From Paracamarosporium sp. OC-R06-R3 (Eukaryota; Ascomycota; Dothideomycetes; Pleosporales; Didymosphaeriaceae): a DNA stretch of 64,000 nt. Where the stretch lies: NCBI GenBank assembly GCA_019828545.1, contig JACVRA010000073.1, positions 248,001 through 312,000 on the forward strand, written 5' to 3'. Both the position numbers and the translations under genes were made by a program. Shown here one piece after another: positions 1-11,628 of the stretch (positions are counted from its first letter, which is position 1; every line of letters starts with the position of its first letter). A model generated the notes under the pieces. That model saw nothing but the letters and a program-made list of their open reading frames with translations, ran no database searches and was not told the origin of the DNA.

Positions 1-679
1 TGAAGTAGTCTTTGCCCAAGATGCCCTCGGCATATTCTACTGGATGAACAGCGTTCCAAGGCTGTGTATCAGTATTAGTTTCCACATCGGAATCCAGAGG
101 AAGGCGATCTATCCAGCAAAGCTCAAGCGTATGCGCATCGAAGACTGGCGCAAAGGGCGCAGGAAGAGAGTAATGATTCGCTTCAGGATCATCACTCAAG
201 ACAATGTACATGTAACATTGAAATAGACGCCTTCGCTCCTTCGAATCGTCGGTTCCGTAAGCCCAAGGGTCATTGATTACTTTTGCGCCAGCTGGGAGTT
301 TCAATTTTGCTATTTCGGCGAGAACAGCGGGATTCGAGTTGCATGCATTGTGAACCCGTTCGAATTCCCAGTAATCCACCGGTCCTTGGTCATCTGGGCG
401 TTCTTGCTGTGATTCAATAACGCGCTGCGTGACATTGACGATAGCTTTCCATAGATTTGGGGAACCAACAACGTGATAGTAGATTTTAGCCCACCGGTCT
501 AAAGTGTGAGTCTTGTCAGAAATCCAAGATAGAACCTCGTTCTTCGGATTTTCGAATAAATCCACCACTTTGATTCTAAGTTTCGTTGGATATGTTTGCT
601 CCCTCAGAACGTCGGAGGCCACACGGATTTCCGTTGCAGTGATGGGATCAAGAGGGTGAGAAAGGATAGAAGCAACCAT
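1..679 (-). CDS. Copper amine oxidase, N-terminal part (runs off left edge)
   Basis: The minus strand is open from an ATG at 679 to the window edge, giving 226 residues without an intron. The first residues (SHPLDP) and the following alpha/beta stretch match the N2 domain of peroxisomal-type copper amine oxidases. A later block with YWEFERVH, DPWAYG and FDAHTLELCWIDRLP matches the N3 domain. The family oxidatively deaminates primary amines to aldehyde, ammonia and H2O2, using copper and a topaquinone made from a tyrosine in the C-terminal domain. That catalytic domain lies outside the window, so activity cannot be judged. The gene is transcribed leftward, away from the acetyltransferase, with 865 bp between them. 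The family assignment is firm; the substrate is unknown. Confidence 0.85.
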   Translation of the reverse strand, partial: MVASILSHPLDPITATEIRVASDVLREQTYPTKLRIKVVDLFENPKNEVLSWISDKTHTLDRWAKIYYHVVGSPNLWKAIVNVTQRVIESQQERPDDQGPVDYWEFERVHNACNSNPAVLAEIAKLKLPAGAKVINDPWAYGTDDSKERRRLFQCYMYIVLSDDPEANHYSLPAPFAPVFDAHTLELCWIDRLPLDSDVETNTDTQPWNAVHPVEYAEGILGKDYF

Positions 680-1544
680 GTTGAAGATATTAGCCCGTGA
701 GTAATTTGCGTAAGGTGAAGAAAGACCGTAAACTGTTGAAAGATTTATTATATCAGTTTTGTATCGTGCCACAAGGCTCCTGGCTCAGAATCAATCAATA
801 TCTACCCAGGATATCACCTGATCACAAGCGCAAACTTTCCTCGTGTCCACCTTATCGTGGACCAGATTTCTAGAGTAGGCATATTGGCTAGTGTTGCGGG
901 TGCAGGATCTTGTGGGGAATCACATGGAGCATCACAGCGCGACTTGGATACGAGGCTGACATTTTTTCTGTAACGGGCAGAGCTTCCAGCGGACCTGAGA
1001 AACTAATCACCTCGCGGGTCGAGCTAACATCTGTAGTAGATCTACCGTTATCTTTTAGGATCGATGGCTCATAAGGTAGGAGAAGCTTGGCTGATTGGGA
1101 ACAGGTGGGGTCAGCGTCGGGAACGGGTCGTAGAGCTAATTACCGTAAAAGGCTATCCGATCAACTTTCCCATCGCGCCGAAGTGCTACCGTTGTACCGC
1201 TGGTAACCTTAAACCCATATGAGCAGTTCTCTCAACCGCTTGTGCAGGGCTTGTTGCAAACGAGAACGTGGCAATCTTTTCTTGTGGGACGTGCGTGTAG
1301 AGGTGCACACATCTTCAAATCAACGAGAAGATCTAACTAGGAAACTGCAGCTTTCTCGTTTACCTAAGAAGTTTTTGTTAACGTGTGACGTGGCGTTACA
1401 CACATTTCCTACTTCTTAATGGCTTGATCCCAAATTCATACCAAGTCGACTTACTTCTCCGGATGAGCGTAAATAGCAGACCTTGATTCGTACCATTCCT
1501 TTCGATACCGTCTCGGAGAGCTATCGCATTGCCACACCTACAGG
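680..1544. other. Intergenic, divergent promoter region
   Basis: 865 bp lie between the divergently transcribed amine oxidase and acetyltransferase. Only short non-conserved frames are present. It presumably holds both promoters; I see no recognisable motif that I would name. Confidence 0.5.
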
Positions 1545-2300
1545 ATGGGCTCCATCAACGACGCATCGAGCTATCGCGCGAGTATTCCAGAACTTAAGAA
1601 AACATTAGAGGGTGTGGAAGAATATCAGAAGATGCTCCGAGGGGAGCTATATTACTCGTTCGGCCCAGAAATGACATGGGCGAGGCGAAGATGTGCAATT
1701 GCCTGCCGCAAATATAATGCTGCTGAGGACCCCACACGAAGAGAACAGGTTGCGATGTGGCGAGAGTGCGCAAACAGTTGGGGCAATCTATGAATGAAAA
1801 CTGATGAACAAAACAGCGTCCTCGGAAACACCGAGCCTTTACCACCGCAAGCGGCAACGCAGGAAGACGATGATGCTCAGTTCGGTGGCGAACCCTGGGT
1901 CGAAGGTCCTATTCGTATCGACTACGGTATCCACGTCACCGTTGGCCGCGACTCATTTATTGGGCCGAGTTTCACGGTGCTGGATACTTGCAAAGTGACT
2001 ATCGGCGCGCGCGTATTGATCGGTCCAAGCGTGTCAATCTACACTGCGACACATCCTGTGGATCCAGCGATACGGCAGGGGATCGTAGGGCCCGAACTTG
2101 GAAAAGAGATACACATTGGCGACGATTGCTGGATAGGCGGAGGAGTCTACATTTTAGCAGGCGTGACGATCGGGCGGGGCGTCACCGTGGGCGCCGGCAG
2201 TGTCGTGACGAAGAGCGTTGACCCGTTCACTGTGGTGGCGGGAAATCCGGCGCGCGTCATTAAGAAGCTGGAAAACAACTTCCAAGGGGAGTTGAGATAA
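1545..2300 (+). CDS. Maltose/galactoside-type O-acetyltransferase (hexapeptide repeat)
   Basis: Exons are 1545-1765 and 1817-2300, giving 234 aa. The intron (51 nt, donor GTGCGC, branch CTGAT, acceptor CAG) carries an in-frame TGA, so the genomic frame looks broken. Splicing creates WRD-VLGNTEPLPP, the expected family sequence. Residues ~15-70 are the maltose-acetyltransferase (Mac) helical domain (LRGELYYSF, ARRRC). The rest is a left-handed beta-helix of hexapeptide repeats ending in GAGSVVTKSV and VAGNPARVIKK. The family transfers acetyl from acetyl-CoA to sugar hydroxyls and works as a trimer in the cytosol. The catalytic histidine is likely that in SATHP-like YTATHPVDP. Substrate cannot be predicted. 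It lies between the amine oxidase and a Zn2Cys6 regulator. Confidence 0.88.
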
Positions 2301-2806
2301 AGCTATACATATCATAAGAAAGGAGTAGGGAACTTCCTAATGTTGTAGGTAGTACCGCTGACAACGACACGAAAACTTTTAGCTTCGCATTAGAATTAGC
2401 CAGGATCATGAATCTTCGATTCTATTCATATCGGATGTCTTTCAATGGATCTAGAGTGGACTCAGTATTTTACAGACTTGGCTGATTGGATCAGAATAAT
2501 ATATGGTGAGGATACTTGTGGAGCTTTACGTTGTCATGTTTGGATAGAAATGCATGAAGTTTTTCGGCTCGGAGCCCTTACCAAAGCATAATTTGATTGA
2601 GGGACCAGCATTATATGAGGCAGCTCAAATATTCACTAAGGAGGCAGCCCCAATTGGAATTGTTGCATACTTTAGACTGTTACCGCTCAAGGTCCCGATT
2701 GACACACGTGATGGCGTTAGGGGCCTTGGCGGGTGGGGCTCGGAACGACTGTGCGTGACTCCACGGCATCATTGTAATCTACATACCAAGGGCAAGTTTG
2801 TGAAGG
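2301..2806. other. Intergenic
   Basis: 506 bp between the acetyltransferase stop and the proposed regulator start. A 95-codon frame at 2554-2841 has no recognisable content and overlaps the regulator's first exon; I do not call it. Confidence 0.4.
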
Positions 2807-4586
2807 ATGCCATCCCCATCAACGACACGTCGGGTAGGTAAGATTTTATAGGAGATTCTGGCATACCTTCGAAAGCCTGCTGAGTGTGATCTAGATCCAG
2901 TATGCGGCACGTGCAGAAAGAAGTGTCGCAGATGCGACAGAACAAAACCGGAGTGCAAGCGATGTTTATCCCAGGGCTTGGTATGCGAGGGATATCCGCT
3001 AAACATTAAGATGTATGGCATGGAAGGAGGAACTTTGCGCAAATCACGACCCCGGACACGACGTGAAGTAGCTGCAACGACATCCAAACCGACAGCAATA
3101 GCAAATGCAGCACCAGTCTCAATAGCATCTCCTGACGGTGCAGCCTCGAACTCAGCATCTTCTGCGGGTACGGAGTTGCACGTACCTGCTGATTACGCCG
3201 GTGGACTCCCTTTATCCACAGCAAACCTAAAGCTTCGGGATGATGAGGATGTACAGGGGCTGTTATCGTATTGTATGGCATCTAATCTACATGGTACCCC
3301 AGTACGTTGACATCAATCCCAGATGAAAACGTTGTGTGTCCAAAGTTGTCGGTCACCTCTCAAGGTGCACGCGATCCATTCAAGAGCTATATACTACCAC
3401 TTGCGCTTCGGGACACTGGTTTGCTAAAGGCCGTTCTAGGTCTTACAGCATGTCATCTAGCTACTCAGCAACCAACGCCTAACCGCAGACTAGACACAGC
3501 TGCGTTGGAGTACCGAGTGTCCGCTTTACAGTCCTTGAGCGCAATCCTACTGAAAGAGGAATGTTTCAGCCTAAGTGAAGCCGAAGAGGAGACTGCCTTA
3601 GCAATTGTTTTGATGCTGGTCCTTCATGATGTAAGTACTTGGAGTATCGTATAGCCAACAACTTAAGACTAACATTTGCGCAGACGTTTGAGTGCGGCAG
3701 ATCAAATCACGGGGCACACTTGAACGGTGTAGCTTTCCTGTGCTCTCGTCTTGTCGAGCGATCTCACGTCCTGAGTCCGAGTCAAACGTTTCTTGTCACT
3801 GCTTTGACGTGGTAAGTTTGGTGTTAGATAATATCTACTCATGCTGACAGATCTAGGTTTGATCTTCTACGCGGCTTCAGCGGTGCCGAAAAGCTCGCTT
3901 TCCCACCAAACGTGCGCGAATTCGTTGCCACATCAGCGGTTTCGACTCTAACATCTTTGGTTGGCTGTCCTGTAGAGATATTTACCGCAATCAGTGAGAC
4001 TCTTGCCGCAGGTAAGAAATTTCGCGCACGGGAACTCGACGAGGATAGCTTTCGGCTATCTCTGAATGAGACTTTACTACGCTTGCAAGCTTGGGACCCA
4101 CTCACTGGTCTTTATCCGAATGCAGACCCAGAGTGGACTAGTCTTGCAGATGCTTATCGACACATGGCGATATTACGAGTACTCCGGTTTCCGGATCCAT
4201 TCAGCATACCATGTAGTGATCACCGCATTCGTGCTTCGGTCGAAGCTATTCTCGATGCGTCGACCATGATACTACGTCGCTCACCGTACTTTAAACGGCT
4301 ATTGTTCCCGCTATTTGTTGCCGCTGCCGACACCGCCTCGCCTCATCAACAACAATATGTTGTTATGTGCGTTGAACATATCAAGGAAATGACCGGAATC
4401 ACTTACCACAGCATCACGGAACTTCTGAAGAAAACTTGGCAAGATCGGAGCACGTCTGATGGACTGCGCAACGTGCCATGGCAAGAATACGTAGGCAGTT
4501 CCAAATCAATTCTTCTACATATCACTAACAAGGTCCAGACATGTTCCATACATCTCCCACGACAACACGACTACTTGTTCTTTTAA
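2807..4586 (+). CDS. Zn2Cys6 transcription factor with fungal-specific TF domain
   Basis: Proposed exons are 2807-2837, 2901-3272, 3323-3630, 3684-3811, 3857-4490 and 4539-4586 (506 aa). All five introns are 45-63 nt with GT..AG ends. Residues 12-39 form a zinc cluster, C-x2-C-x6-C-x6-C-x2-C-x6-C (CGTCRKKCRRC...), followed by a basic linker. The remainder matches the fungal-specific domain 2 type: LLSYYENVV, ILPLALRDTGLL, HDTFECGRSNHGAHL, TWFDLLRGFSGAEKL, and the typical C-terminus RQHDYLFF. Such proteins bind CGG-containing half sites in the nucleus and often regulate neighbouring genes. The first exon (31 nt) is the least certain, chosen because it places the start just before the zinc cluster. 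The last intron is 48 nt and stop-free, so unspliced reading would also stay open. The gene converges on the permease gene 83 bp away. Confidence 0.85.
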
Positions 4587-4669
4587 CTCTATATATGCTC
4601 GCTTGTTACACAGAACCGTAACAAAACTTTGTCTACGTACTATCAGGGTACAATACCATTGACCGATGT

Positions 4670-6671
4670 TCAAGGAGCATCCCGTGCCTCATGGAGGTCA
4701 GCCACAACCATTCCTGATTCAAGCGCGTCCCAGTCGATCTTCGGTCCGGTGAAATTTTTGCCGAGTGTGACCCAAAACGTCATGATGATGGTTGTCAGAC
4801 CAACAAGACAAACACTCGTGTAGTTCATACTGTCCGTCTTGACCGGGAGTTGGGGAGGCATGCAGACGCAGACCCCGAGTACGACAATCCACAAAACAGC
4901 AAAACTATTACAGAAGTATCCCACATGCCCAAGCTTCAGCCAACGTGGAGGAAGCTTTTGTCTACCCTGCACAAGGAGAATCCCCTGTGGTACAACATAT
5001 GAGATATTGAGAAACAGAACAGCTGAGGTTACGATTGAGTTGAACGCTGTTGATGAGGCAAAGTAGAGAAGTCCGTAGAGGCAGACGAATATAAACGCAG
5101 CCACTGTGGTTCGTACTGGAAATTCTCTCTTCTGGTCAACATGTGCGAAGTACTTGGAAAATGGAACCCCGCCCTTTTAGAAAAGATCAGCCACGTCTCA
5201 GACATAGGATGTCGACTTACATCTCTTGCAAAGGCCCACGCTATCCTCCCAGCAGTGAGAAACTGTGCAGAGAGCCCGATGATATACACAACGAGAAGCC
5301 AGATTGAGAGTACTGCCGTTGCCGTTCTATTCCCAATCCTACAATATGTGTAAGTAGATGATCATGACTTGAGACTGGAAAACTGACGCTTGGTAGAGTA
5401 GCTCTAAACTAGGTAAGGGCGAAGACGTGACAGCTTCGATATCTTTCATGCAAAACGTCAAAACTATCATCAGTGGAAGGCTAGAAAGAAGTCCAATGGC
5501 GACAGTTACGCTCATGACCTGAGGGACGCGTCGACCAGGTTGGGGTATCTCTTCGCTGATATGAATAGCTTTGTATGTTAGTATCGTTATTGCAGAGAAA
5601 TTGAAGGCTCAATGTGGTCTATGTTACCCTAGAACCCGCAATACCACGTCTGTATTTTCACTGTGGGAGAACTTACCTCCATCAGTACCACCGTACGCGT
5701 ACATCGCATTACATATTCCGAGCAACCAGGCAGTGCTGTAAGACCAGCCACTCGTACCAAGACCTGTTTCCGTGATGAAGGACCCTGGCTGAGTATGCTG
5801 CTTCATTGCAAGTACAGTGATAAACCAGATCAGGCAGCCGACCAAAGAGATATAAAGGGACAATTGGACGGTTAGGGGTATATGCTTCGGAACGATATAT
5901 AACGGCAACGCTATTAGGCACAGTTAGCAGACATACAGGATGTGTTTATCTTGCTTGTTTTACCAGTAATGAAGGCAACAGCCACATAGATGAGCCAGAA
6001 CTGGTATGGCTGTACCACGAACTCCGGGTGGAAGAAAGCGACTATACCAGCGGTGCTCACAGCAGCTAGTGAAACACCAGAGCAAGTAACCAGCCACCAA
6101 GCAAGCACAGACATCCATCCTGTTATATACGCCGCGAATCTGCGTGTTTTCGGTGGTGCAAGGATGTAGCAGAAATGGTATTGGCCTCCTGAAGACTAAA
6201 GAATAGAGACCGTGGTCAGTATGAGGAGACAGAGCCTAGGAACCTTTTCCTCACAGGATATGCAGACGCCAGTTCGCTCAGACCCAACGTAATCGTGTAT
6301 TGCACAAAAAATGCCACGATCAGCCCAAAAATGACACAGTTTGGTCCCCCGTAGGCCAAATTCTGTCCGAAACAGCTCTGCAGCATCTGATTCAGCGAGA
6401 AATTACATTAGAACGATTCTGGATGACTTACTAGGTACCCAACCCATGAGTTCGTAATGGAAAAGCCTAAGCCCAGAGCACTTATCCAGCTGAACTGGCG
6501 CTCGAGGACTGCTTCGTGGCCGTTCGCTCTGAGAATCTCGTCGTCGACATCCTCTGCTGTCATCCTTTTGTTCACTCCCTCGTTCTCCTCAATGTTGTAA
6601 TGGTCCACAGTGCCATTCTGCACAGTAGCAGCCGACTCTGAGTGGACCTTCTTGATGTCATTTTCGGACAT
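4670..6671 (-). CDS. Amino acid/GABA/choline-type permease (APC superfamily)
   Basis: Seven exons on the minus strand: 6671-6432, 6377-6255, 6195-5964, 5910-5677, 5607-5388, 5338-5221 and 5173-4670, giving 556 aa. Every junction is phase-consistent; one donor is the weaker GTCAGT (exon 5). The protein has about 12 membrane segments. The N-terminal block (ALGLGFSITNSWVGYL), SGGQYHF after the third membrane segment, and FARDGGVPFSKYFAHVD are hallmarks of the fungal GABA permease/choline transporter group of plasma-membrane secondary carriers. The N-terminus is ~70 acidic cytosolic residues, common in ubiquitin-regulated permeases. It shares a 748-bp divergent promoter region with the dioxygenase gene, and lies beside a regulator and an amine oxidase, which suggests uptake of an amine or amino acid; the substrate is inferred only. 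Confidence 0.88.
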
Positions 6672-7419
6672 TGTGCTTTCGAGAGGCCTTGAAAATAATC
6701 AGGTAGAGAAAGATGGTTCAAGGCTTGGTTGGTACCAAAGGGTTGCCGATGAAGACGAATTATGTATATAGAAGAAATATACCCTTACTGCATGCTTCTC
6801 GGAACGTGTTATCCTTTCATCACACATGAGTTCATTTCGGACTATCGCGCTGATGCTTATCTATCCGGCCACAGATATGTTATCTCTGGCATGAGATTCC
6901 CGATCTAAGACGGAAGAGTTGTGACCAAGTTCCTAATCAGTGCAGAAACTGGTTCGCGACACAAGCATCATGCAAATGTTATTACACCTCGTCGATCATT
7001 GGATCTCGTCTTTCTCCAAAAGAGGGGTAATCGAAAAGTGCAATACCAAATGACCTTTCACAAGATGCATCCGGTTCTAAGTGGCAATAATCGCTCTGAG
7101 GATACCACACCAAAAATCCGGGGTAGCACTGTGGAGACGCACGATAGCACTGAGCATGGTCCAAAAAGGACCGGACCTGCAGAATTGGCCGTATTTCCCC
7201 AAAAAGCTAGTATAATTGACAAAATAACCGGATACAGTAACGGTCCCGATGCAGAACCGAACCCGGGTCTGTGGATAGTGTGGAACCCAAATCTTGTGAC
7301 GTGACCATCCTTCGACACGGGCGACAATATAATTGAGAATAAATCACAATTGCAGGTCTTCCTACATGTTATACCTGAATTGATCTTGCAAGGTCTTTGA
7401 CGAAAGCTAATCTATCATT
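6672..7419. other. Intergenic, divergent promoter of permease and dioxygenase
   Basis: 748 bp separating two divergent starts. Open frames on both strands here (for example 6921-7304) have no family features. Shared regulation of the two genes is possible, but no palindromic CGG..CCG site stood out. Confidence 0.5.
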
Positions 7420-8449
7420 ATGCCTGGTACCATCACTGAGCTTCCACCTGGTGTTCAATCGGTGGCTGCAGACGCTCCTCTTGACTATGTCATCCGGCTG
7501 CTAAAGCGTGATGGAGGTGTTTTTGTCAAGAAGTTTATTTCTGAGGAAGACGTTGATAAAGCGTATAGCGAGTGTCGCGACCGCATAGATAACGATATGG
7601 AATGGGAGGGCGATTTTTTCCCGAGTTAGTACAGTTCTTATTTCAACACACCTCAAATACTGACTTCACGGTTAGAGGAGACACAGAGAGCACCCGGTTT
7701 GATCGGACTGAGCCCAACTTTTACGAGGACACAGCTGATGCACCCGCTATACCGCGCAGTCTGCGACCACTTCTTGACCACAAGAAGCATGTTCTGGTGG
7801 GGCAACGAAAGGAAAGAATCAGTTTCGAAACCTTACGTGCATTCGGCTGTAGCCATGAGGATTGGTCCAGGTGGTAAAGCCCAGCCTCTTCACCGAGACG
7901 ACTACATTGCCCACAATGTACACACCGAAGTTTCGGAGTGGGACGACGCAAGAGATATGGGCCGTGAAACAGCCGTTGGATGTTTTGTGGCTGGCTGTAA
8001 AGTAACCCCCGCGAATGGCGGAACAGCGTTCATACCCGGCAGTCATCTTTGGTAAGTGTACCCCAAACAAAGTATGATAAGCTAACACTAGGCGTAGGGG
8101 TAACGACCGAAAGACACCACCTGACGTCAACGAGTGCATACATGCAGACATGGAGAAAGGGGACGCTTTCTTAATGTTGGCTTCTGCCTTCCATGGTGGT
8201 GGCGCGAACACGACAAAAGACGAGAAGCGACTTGTTTTCGGTACATTCGTAACGCGAGGATATCTCCGGCAGGAAGAAAACCAGTTCTTGGCTGTTCCCC
8301 AGGACGTAGCAAGGCAGTATCCGAGGGATGTATTAGAGTATCTCGGATACTCGATTTCAGACCCTGCCTGTGGGACAGTTGACCAGCTTGATCCGATCTA
8401 TGCGCTTTATCCCGAATTGAAAAAGGATGCCAAATATAAAGACTTTTAG
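7420..8449 (+). CDS. Phytanoyl-CoA dioxygenase (PhyH) family Fe(II)/2-oxoglutarate oxygenase
   Basis: Exons 7420-7624, 7676-8051 and 8098-8449 give 310 aa. Introns are 51 and 46 nt; the second has a CTAAC branch. The family reads through in order: GDFFP-KETQRAPGLIGLSP around the first junction, then the iron site H141-x-D143 in QPLHRDDY, a glycine-rich strand before PGSHLWG, and the distal histidine H226 in AFHGGGAN. R238 is a candidate 2-oxoglutarate ligand. The enzyme class hydroxylates or rearranges lipophilic substrates, consuming O2 and 2-oxoglutarate; fungal members are frequent in secondary-metabolite clusters. Length is normal for the family. Divergent from the permease; 1.1 kb from an SDR gene on the same strand. 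The substrate is unknown. Confidence 0.88.
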
Positions 8450-9532
8450 AACTGAAGGCGGGTTCGGATAGGAATGTAGCGTAAACATCGAATATTGAAA
8501 TTTGTTCGTAGGAAGTTTCTGGCATATCTTCGTCAATACAAAAGGTTATCACCATCGATCATGTGTCCTAAAATTGATCTAGATTTACAAGCCTGACGGT
8601 CTTATGCTTTCATGCACACGATAAGAGTCTGTATGGTTGTATGTCTCTGCGTTGTCTATCTTATGTAACGCAATGTATCTATGTTCTCAATATAAGCTTA
8701 TTCATGCCTTCAAGCTACCTTCACTTGTCCTTTGAAAACCTGACAGGTTTTTTTTGGAAGTATTAGGCCGAGCTCGAGAGTTATCTTCGCGACGCAAAAT
8801 TCTTGGCAGCACGGTCATATCGTCCCTGATCGTGTGGGGTACAACCTGCAACCCACGCGGGATAAGATCGCACAGTTAGGGCGCATCTCTATCCTGGAGA
8901 TAATCCCCGCCTTAAATTAGTCTATGCAGGGGATCTAGCTTGGATTAGCACTAAGCACCGATAACTGATGTACCATTCAAGGTCAAGGCCACCGTTATTC
9001 TGAGAGAAGGATCCACGGCAAGTCTCAACTAGCGCATATCAATTCAAAAAGGGAATTCCCTCAATTATAGGCACTGTGTAAAACCACTGATAAGGATGAT
9101 ACGCCTCAAAGAACCATGATTAGATGCCCCACTTCCCAAGAAACTAAGAGTTCCCGCAAGTCCCGCAGATCCCGTATGATCGTGTGCATGTGACGATGTC
9201 CCCTAGCCAAATAGAGAAGTTTTCTCAGCCCAAAATGCTGGCTACAATGTTTAACACGAGCCATGCCGAATTCATGACCTGTGTCCCCAAATGGCGATTT
9301 CACCAATCTATTCTGCCAGTCTTTGAACGCGTTATCATGATCTTGGAAGACCAGGTGGCTCGGCATTGCCGGCTTAAGCGCGGCATATGCCATAGATTCC
9401 GTCGATGTGCTGTAAACTTTCTCACACGCCTACATTTTAACAGAGCATTTGAAAAGTGCGTGTTCCACGAAAACAGGTCTCTAGCAGTCAACTACCGCCA
9501 ACAGTAGGAACAAGAATCAAGATCTTTCAAAT
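8450..9532. other. Intergenic
   Basis: About 1.1 kb. Overlapping frames on both strands at 9106-9507 have no recognisable content and no splice continuity. An 8-T run occurs near 8749. I see nothing else. Confidence 0.4.
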
Positions 9533-10472
9533 ATGACACATACTCAGAACGGCCACTCAAACGCTTCAATGGTCGAGCCTCGCAGGGTCTACGATCTAGC
9601 AGGCTTAACTTCTATCGTGACGGGGTCTTCAAGGTATGAAATTCTATCTATAGTTCGGCTTAACATACTGACGCTCTTTGCTTAGAGGAATCGGTGCCGG
9701 TATAGCACTCGAGCTTGCTCGACGGGGCGCCAATGTCGTGGTGAATTACACTTCCACCAAGAGCCAGAAATCCGCGGAGAGTGTCGTAAGCACAATTGAG
9801 GGCTGTCACTCAGGATCACGCGCCATCGCAATTCAAGCCAACATCGTCACCGCAGAGGGTCAGGACAGGGTTGTGGAAGCGGCACTGGAACTAAGCGGGA
9901 ATAAGGCGATCAACATCCTTGTGCACAATGCAGGTAATGGCGATGACTGCTACTTGCCCGACATCACCGAGGATTTCTACGAAATGCAGACAGATCTTAA
10001 TACCAAAGGTATGCGTTACTTTTCCGACACTTGCGAGAGACGTACTTACAGTAACCCTTGCACAGCGCCAATCTTTCTCACCCAAAAAGTCATCCCCTAC
10101 ATGCCCCGCGGTGGCCGTATAATCCTCGTGTCTTCCTGTTCTGCGCGCATGGGTGTTGCGCAACAGACCGTATACGCCGCGACCAAAGCTTCGAATGAAT
10201 CTTTTTCACGCGTCTGGGCTACAGAGCTCGGTCAGAGCAAAGGAATCACGGTTAACTGTGTCAACCCTGGACCAGTGGCGACAGATGGCTATTTCAGCAG
10301 TACACAGGAGTTTCTAGACGACTTGAAGCCACTTATTGATTCAACGCCTGCCGAAGCTCGGGTGGGTGAGGTAAGAGATATTGCACCTATTGTTGGGTTT
10401 TTGGCGAGTGAGGAAAGTAGATGGATCACTGGAAGCACGATTAGTGCTTGTGGAGGGCTTTTGTTCTTTTAG
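9533..10472 (+). CDS. Short-chain dehydrogenase/reductase (3-oxoacyl-ACP reductase-like)
   Basis: Exons 9533-9633, 9686-10008 and 10066-10472 give 276 aa. The nucleotide-binding motif TGSSRGIG is at residues 30-37 and is created by the first junction. NAG follows the fourth strand (HNAGNG). The catalytic serine is in VSSCSARMG, and Y178-x3-K182 (YAATK) completes the triad. The sequence resembles classical NADPH-dependent SDRs of fungal metabolism that reduce a ketone. The second intron is 57 nt, a multiple of three without stops, so the unspliced frame also reads through; the join giving LNTK-APIFLTQKVIPYMP matches the family better. It is the last gene of the left metabolic block. Confidence 0.88.
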
Positions 10473-10897
10473 AGGGTTAAACGGGTCATAAAACATAGAA
10501 CATTACTTGAAAACTAAGGGAATATCTCCCATATGATATAACATACTTTGGCTGACGGCAATGCTCTCTCAACGCTTCAAAATGTGAACTGGCATTGTCT
10601 ATCCTGGAACAACTTAGGGCATTTGAATCTGACAGCTACTGATATTTTCGTGTATGGTATGTATTGTATGAGCTACTGACAGCTACAGATTTTCAAGCTG
10701 TTGTCTGAACCAGACCTGCCATGCGACTTAATTGCCGTGAATCACTCCAAACGCCTCCATGGAACAAAATCATGCTATCCTTGAAAGAAACCTTTGAAAG
10801 AAGAGGTCTCCCGCACCCCATCTCAGTAACCAACTCTTCTTGGGCGTCGAACAAAAAAACGACTCGAAGAGTAGGTTGCGCCAAAGCGAGGGGACAT
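10473..10897. other. Intergenic, convergent 3' regions
   Basis: 425 bp between the 3' ends of the SDR and the lysine-rich protein genes. No gene or structured motif seen. Confidence 0.4.
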
Positions 10898-11628
10898 CTA
10901 GATTTCCTGCTGAGCAGCGTCGCCGTTGGGCTCGTCGCCGTCATCCTCGGTCTTGAGGTCAGCTGCGATATCCTCCATCTTCTCCTCCTCTTCAGCAGGA
11001 GCCTCGCCCTTGACCGCGGCTACAACCCTGTTAGCAAATGTGTGCGGTTGAACCACTTCTGAGAGATCAAATACCGGACTCCTCCTCGTCGGCGCCCTTT
11101 TTGGCCTTGGCTGGACGACCACGCTTCTTGGGGGAGGCCTCCGCACCGTTCACCTCTTGCTTCTTGGGGGTACGCTTGCGAGGGGTCTTCTTGGGAGCTT
11201 GGAGGTGTTAGTATATACATCGAAGGAAGCTACGGTAGCACATACTTTCGCCGTCGCCAGCATCGTCGTCCACCTCGGCAGCCGTCTTCTTCTTCTTTGG
11301 CGTCTTCTTGGGAGTTGCGGGAACCTCGCCAGTCGCAGAATTGAGCTTGTTGCGAATCTTGGCCCAGGCGTTGCCGGCGGATCGAGGGTTGGTCATGCCA
11401 GCGTACTTGGCCAGCTTGTCGTAGTCCACCTAAACAGTGCCGAGTCAGTAATGTGTCTTGCGCTATGTTTGCATACTAGAACGACACATAAGATATATGA
11501 CGGACGAAACATACGTCAGGCGGGCCGGACTTGAGGGACTGCATCGCCCAGGCAAGCATTTGCATCTCGCGCTCGGTGAAGACGGGGCTGGAAGTGGCAG
11601 CACCAGCATCATTGCCAGAGTCAGACAT
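10898..11628 (-). CDS. Lysine-rich nuclear protein with N-terminal Myb/SANT-like segment and AT-hook-like motif
   Basis: Minus-strand exons 11628-11515, 11429-11246, 11197-11075 and 11019-10898 give 180 aa; introns are 48-85 nt. Residues ~18-70 (FTEREMQMLAWAMQSL, VDYDKLAKYAG, NAWAKIRNKL) form a helical segment of the kind found in small Myb-like fungal proteins. The middle is Lys/Pro rich (TPKKTPKKKK) and contains KKRGRPAKAKK, a close match to an AT-hook (RGRP core). The C-terminus is acidic. I infer a DNA-binding chromatin protein in the nucleus. The last acceptor was chosen as TTGTAG because the upstream CAG would bring a stop into frame. The family is common in filamentous ascomycetes but I know no assigned function. 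Confidence 0.75.

Noticed and set aside
1545..2300. Acetyltransferase as a pseudogene split by TGA at 1791-1793
   Set aside because: A 51-nt intron removes the stop, keeps phase and restores the conserved WRD..PLPP segment.
1..10472. Complete secondary-metabolite cluster
   Set aside because: No backbone synthase is present in the window, so only a candidate metabolic block is claimed.
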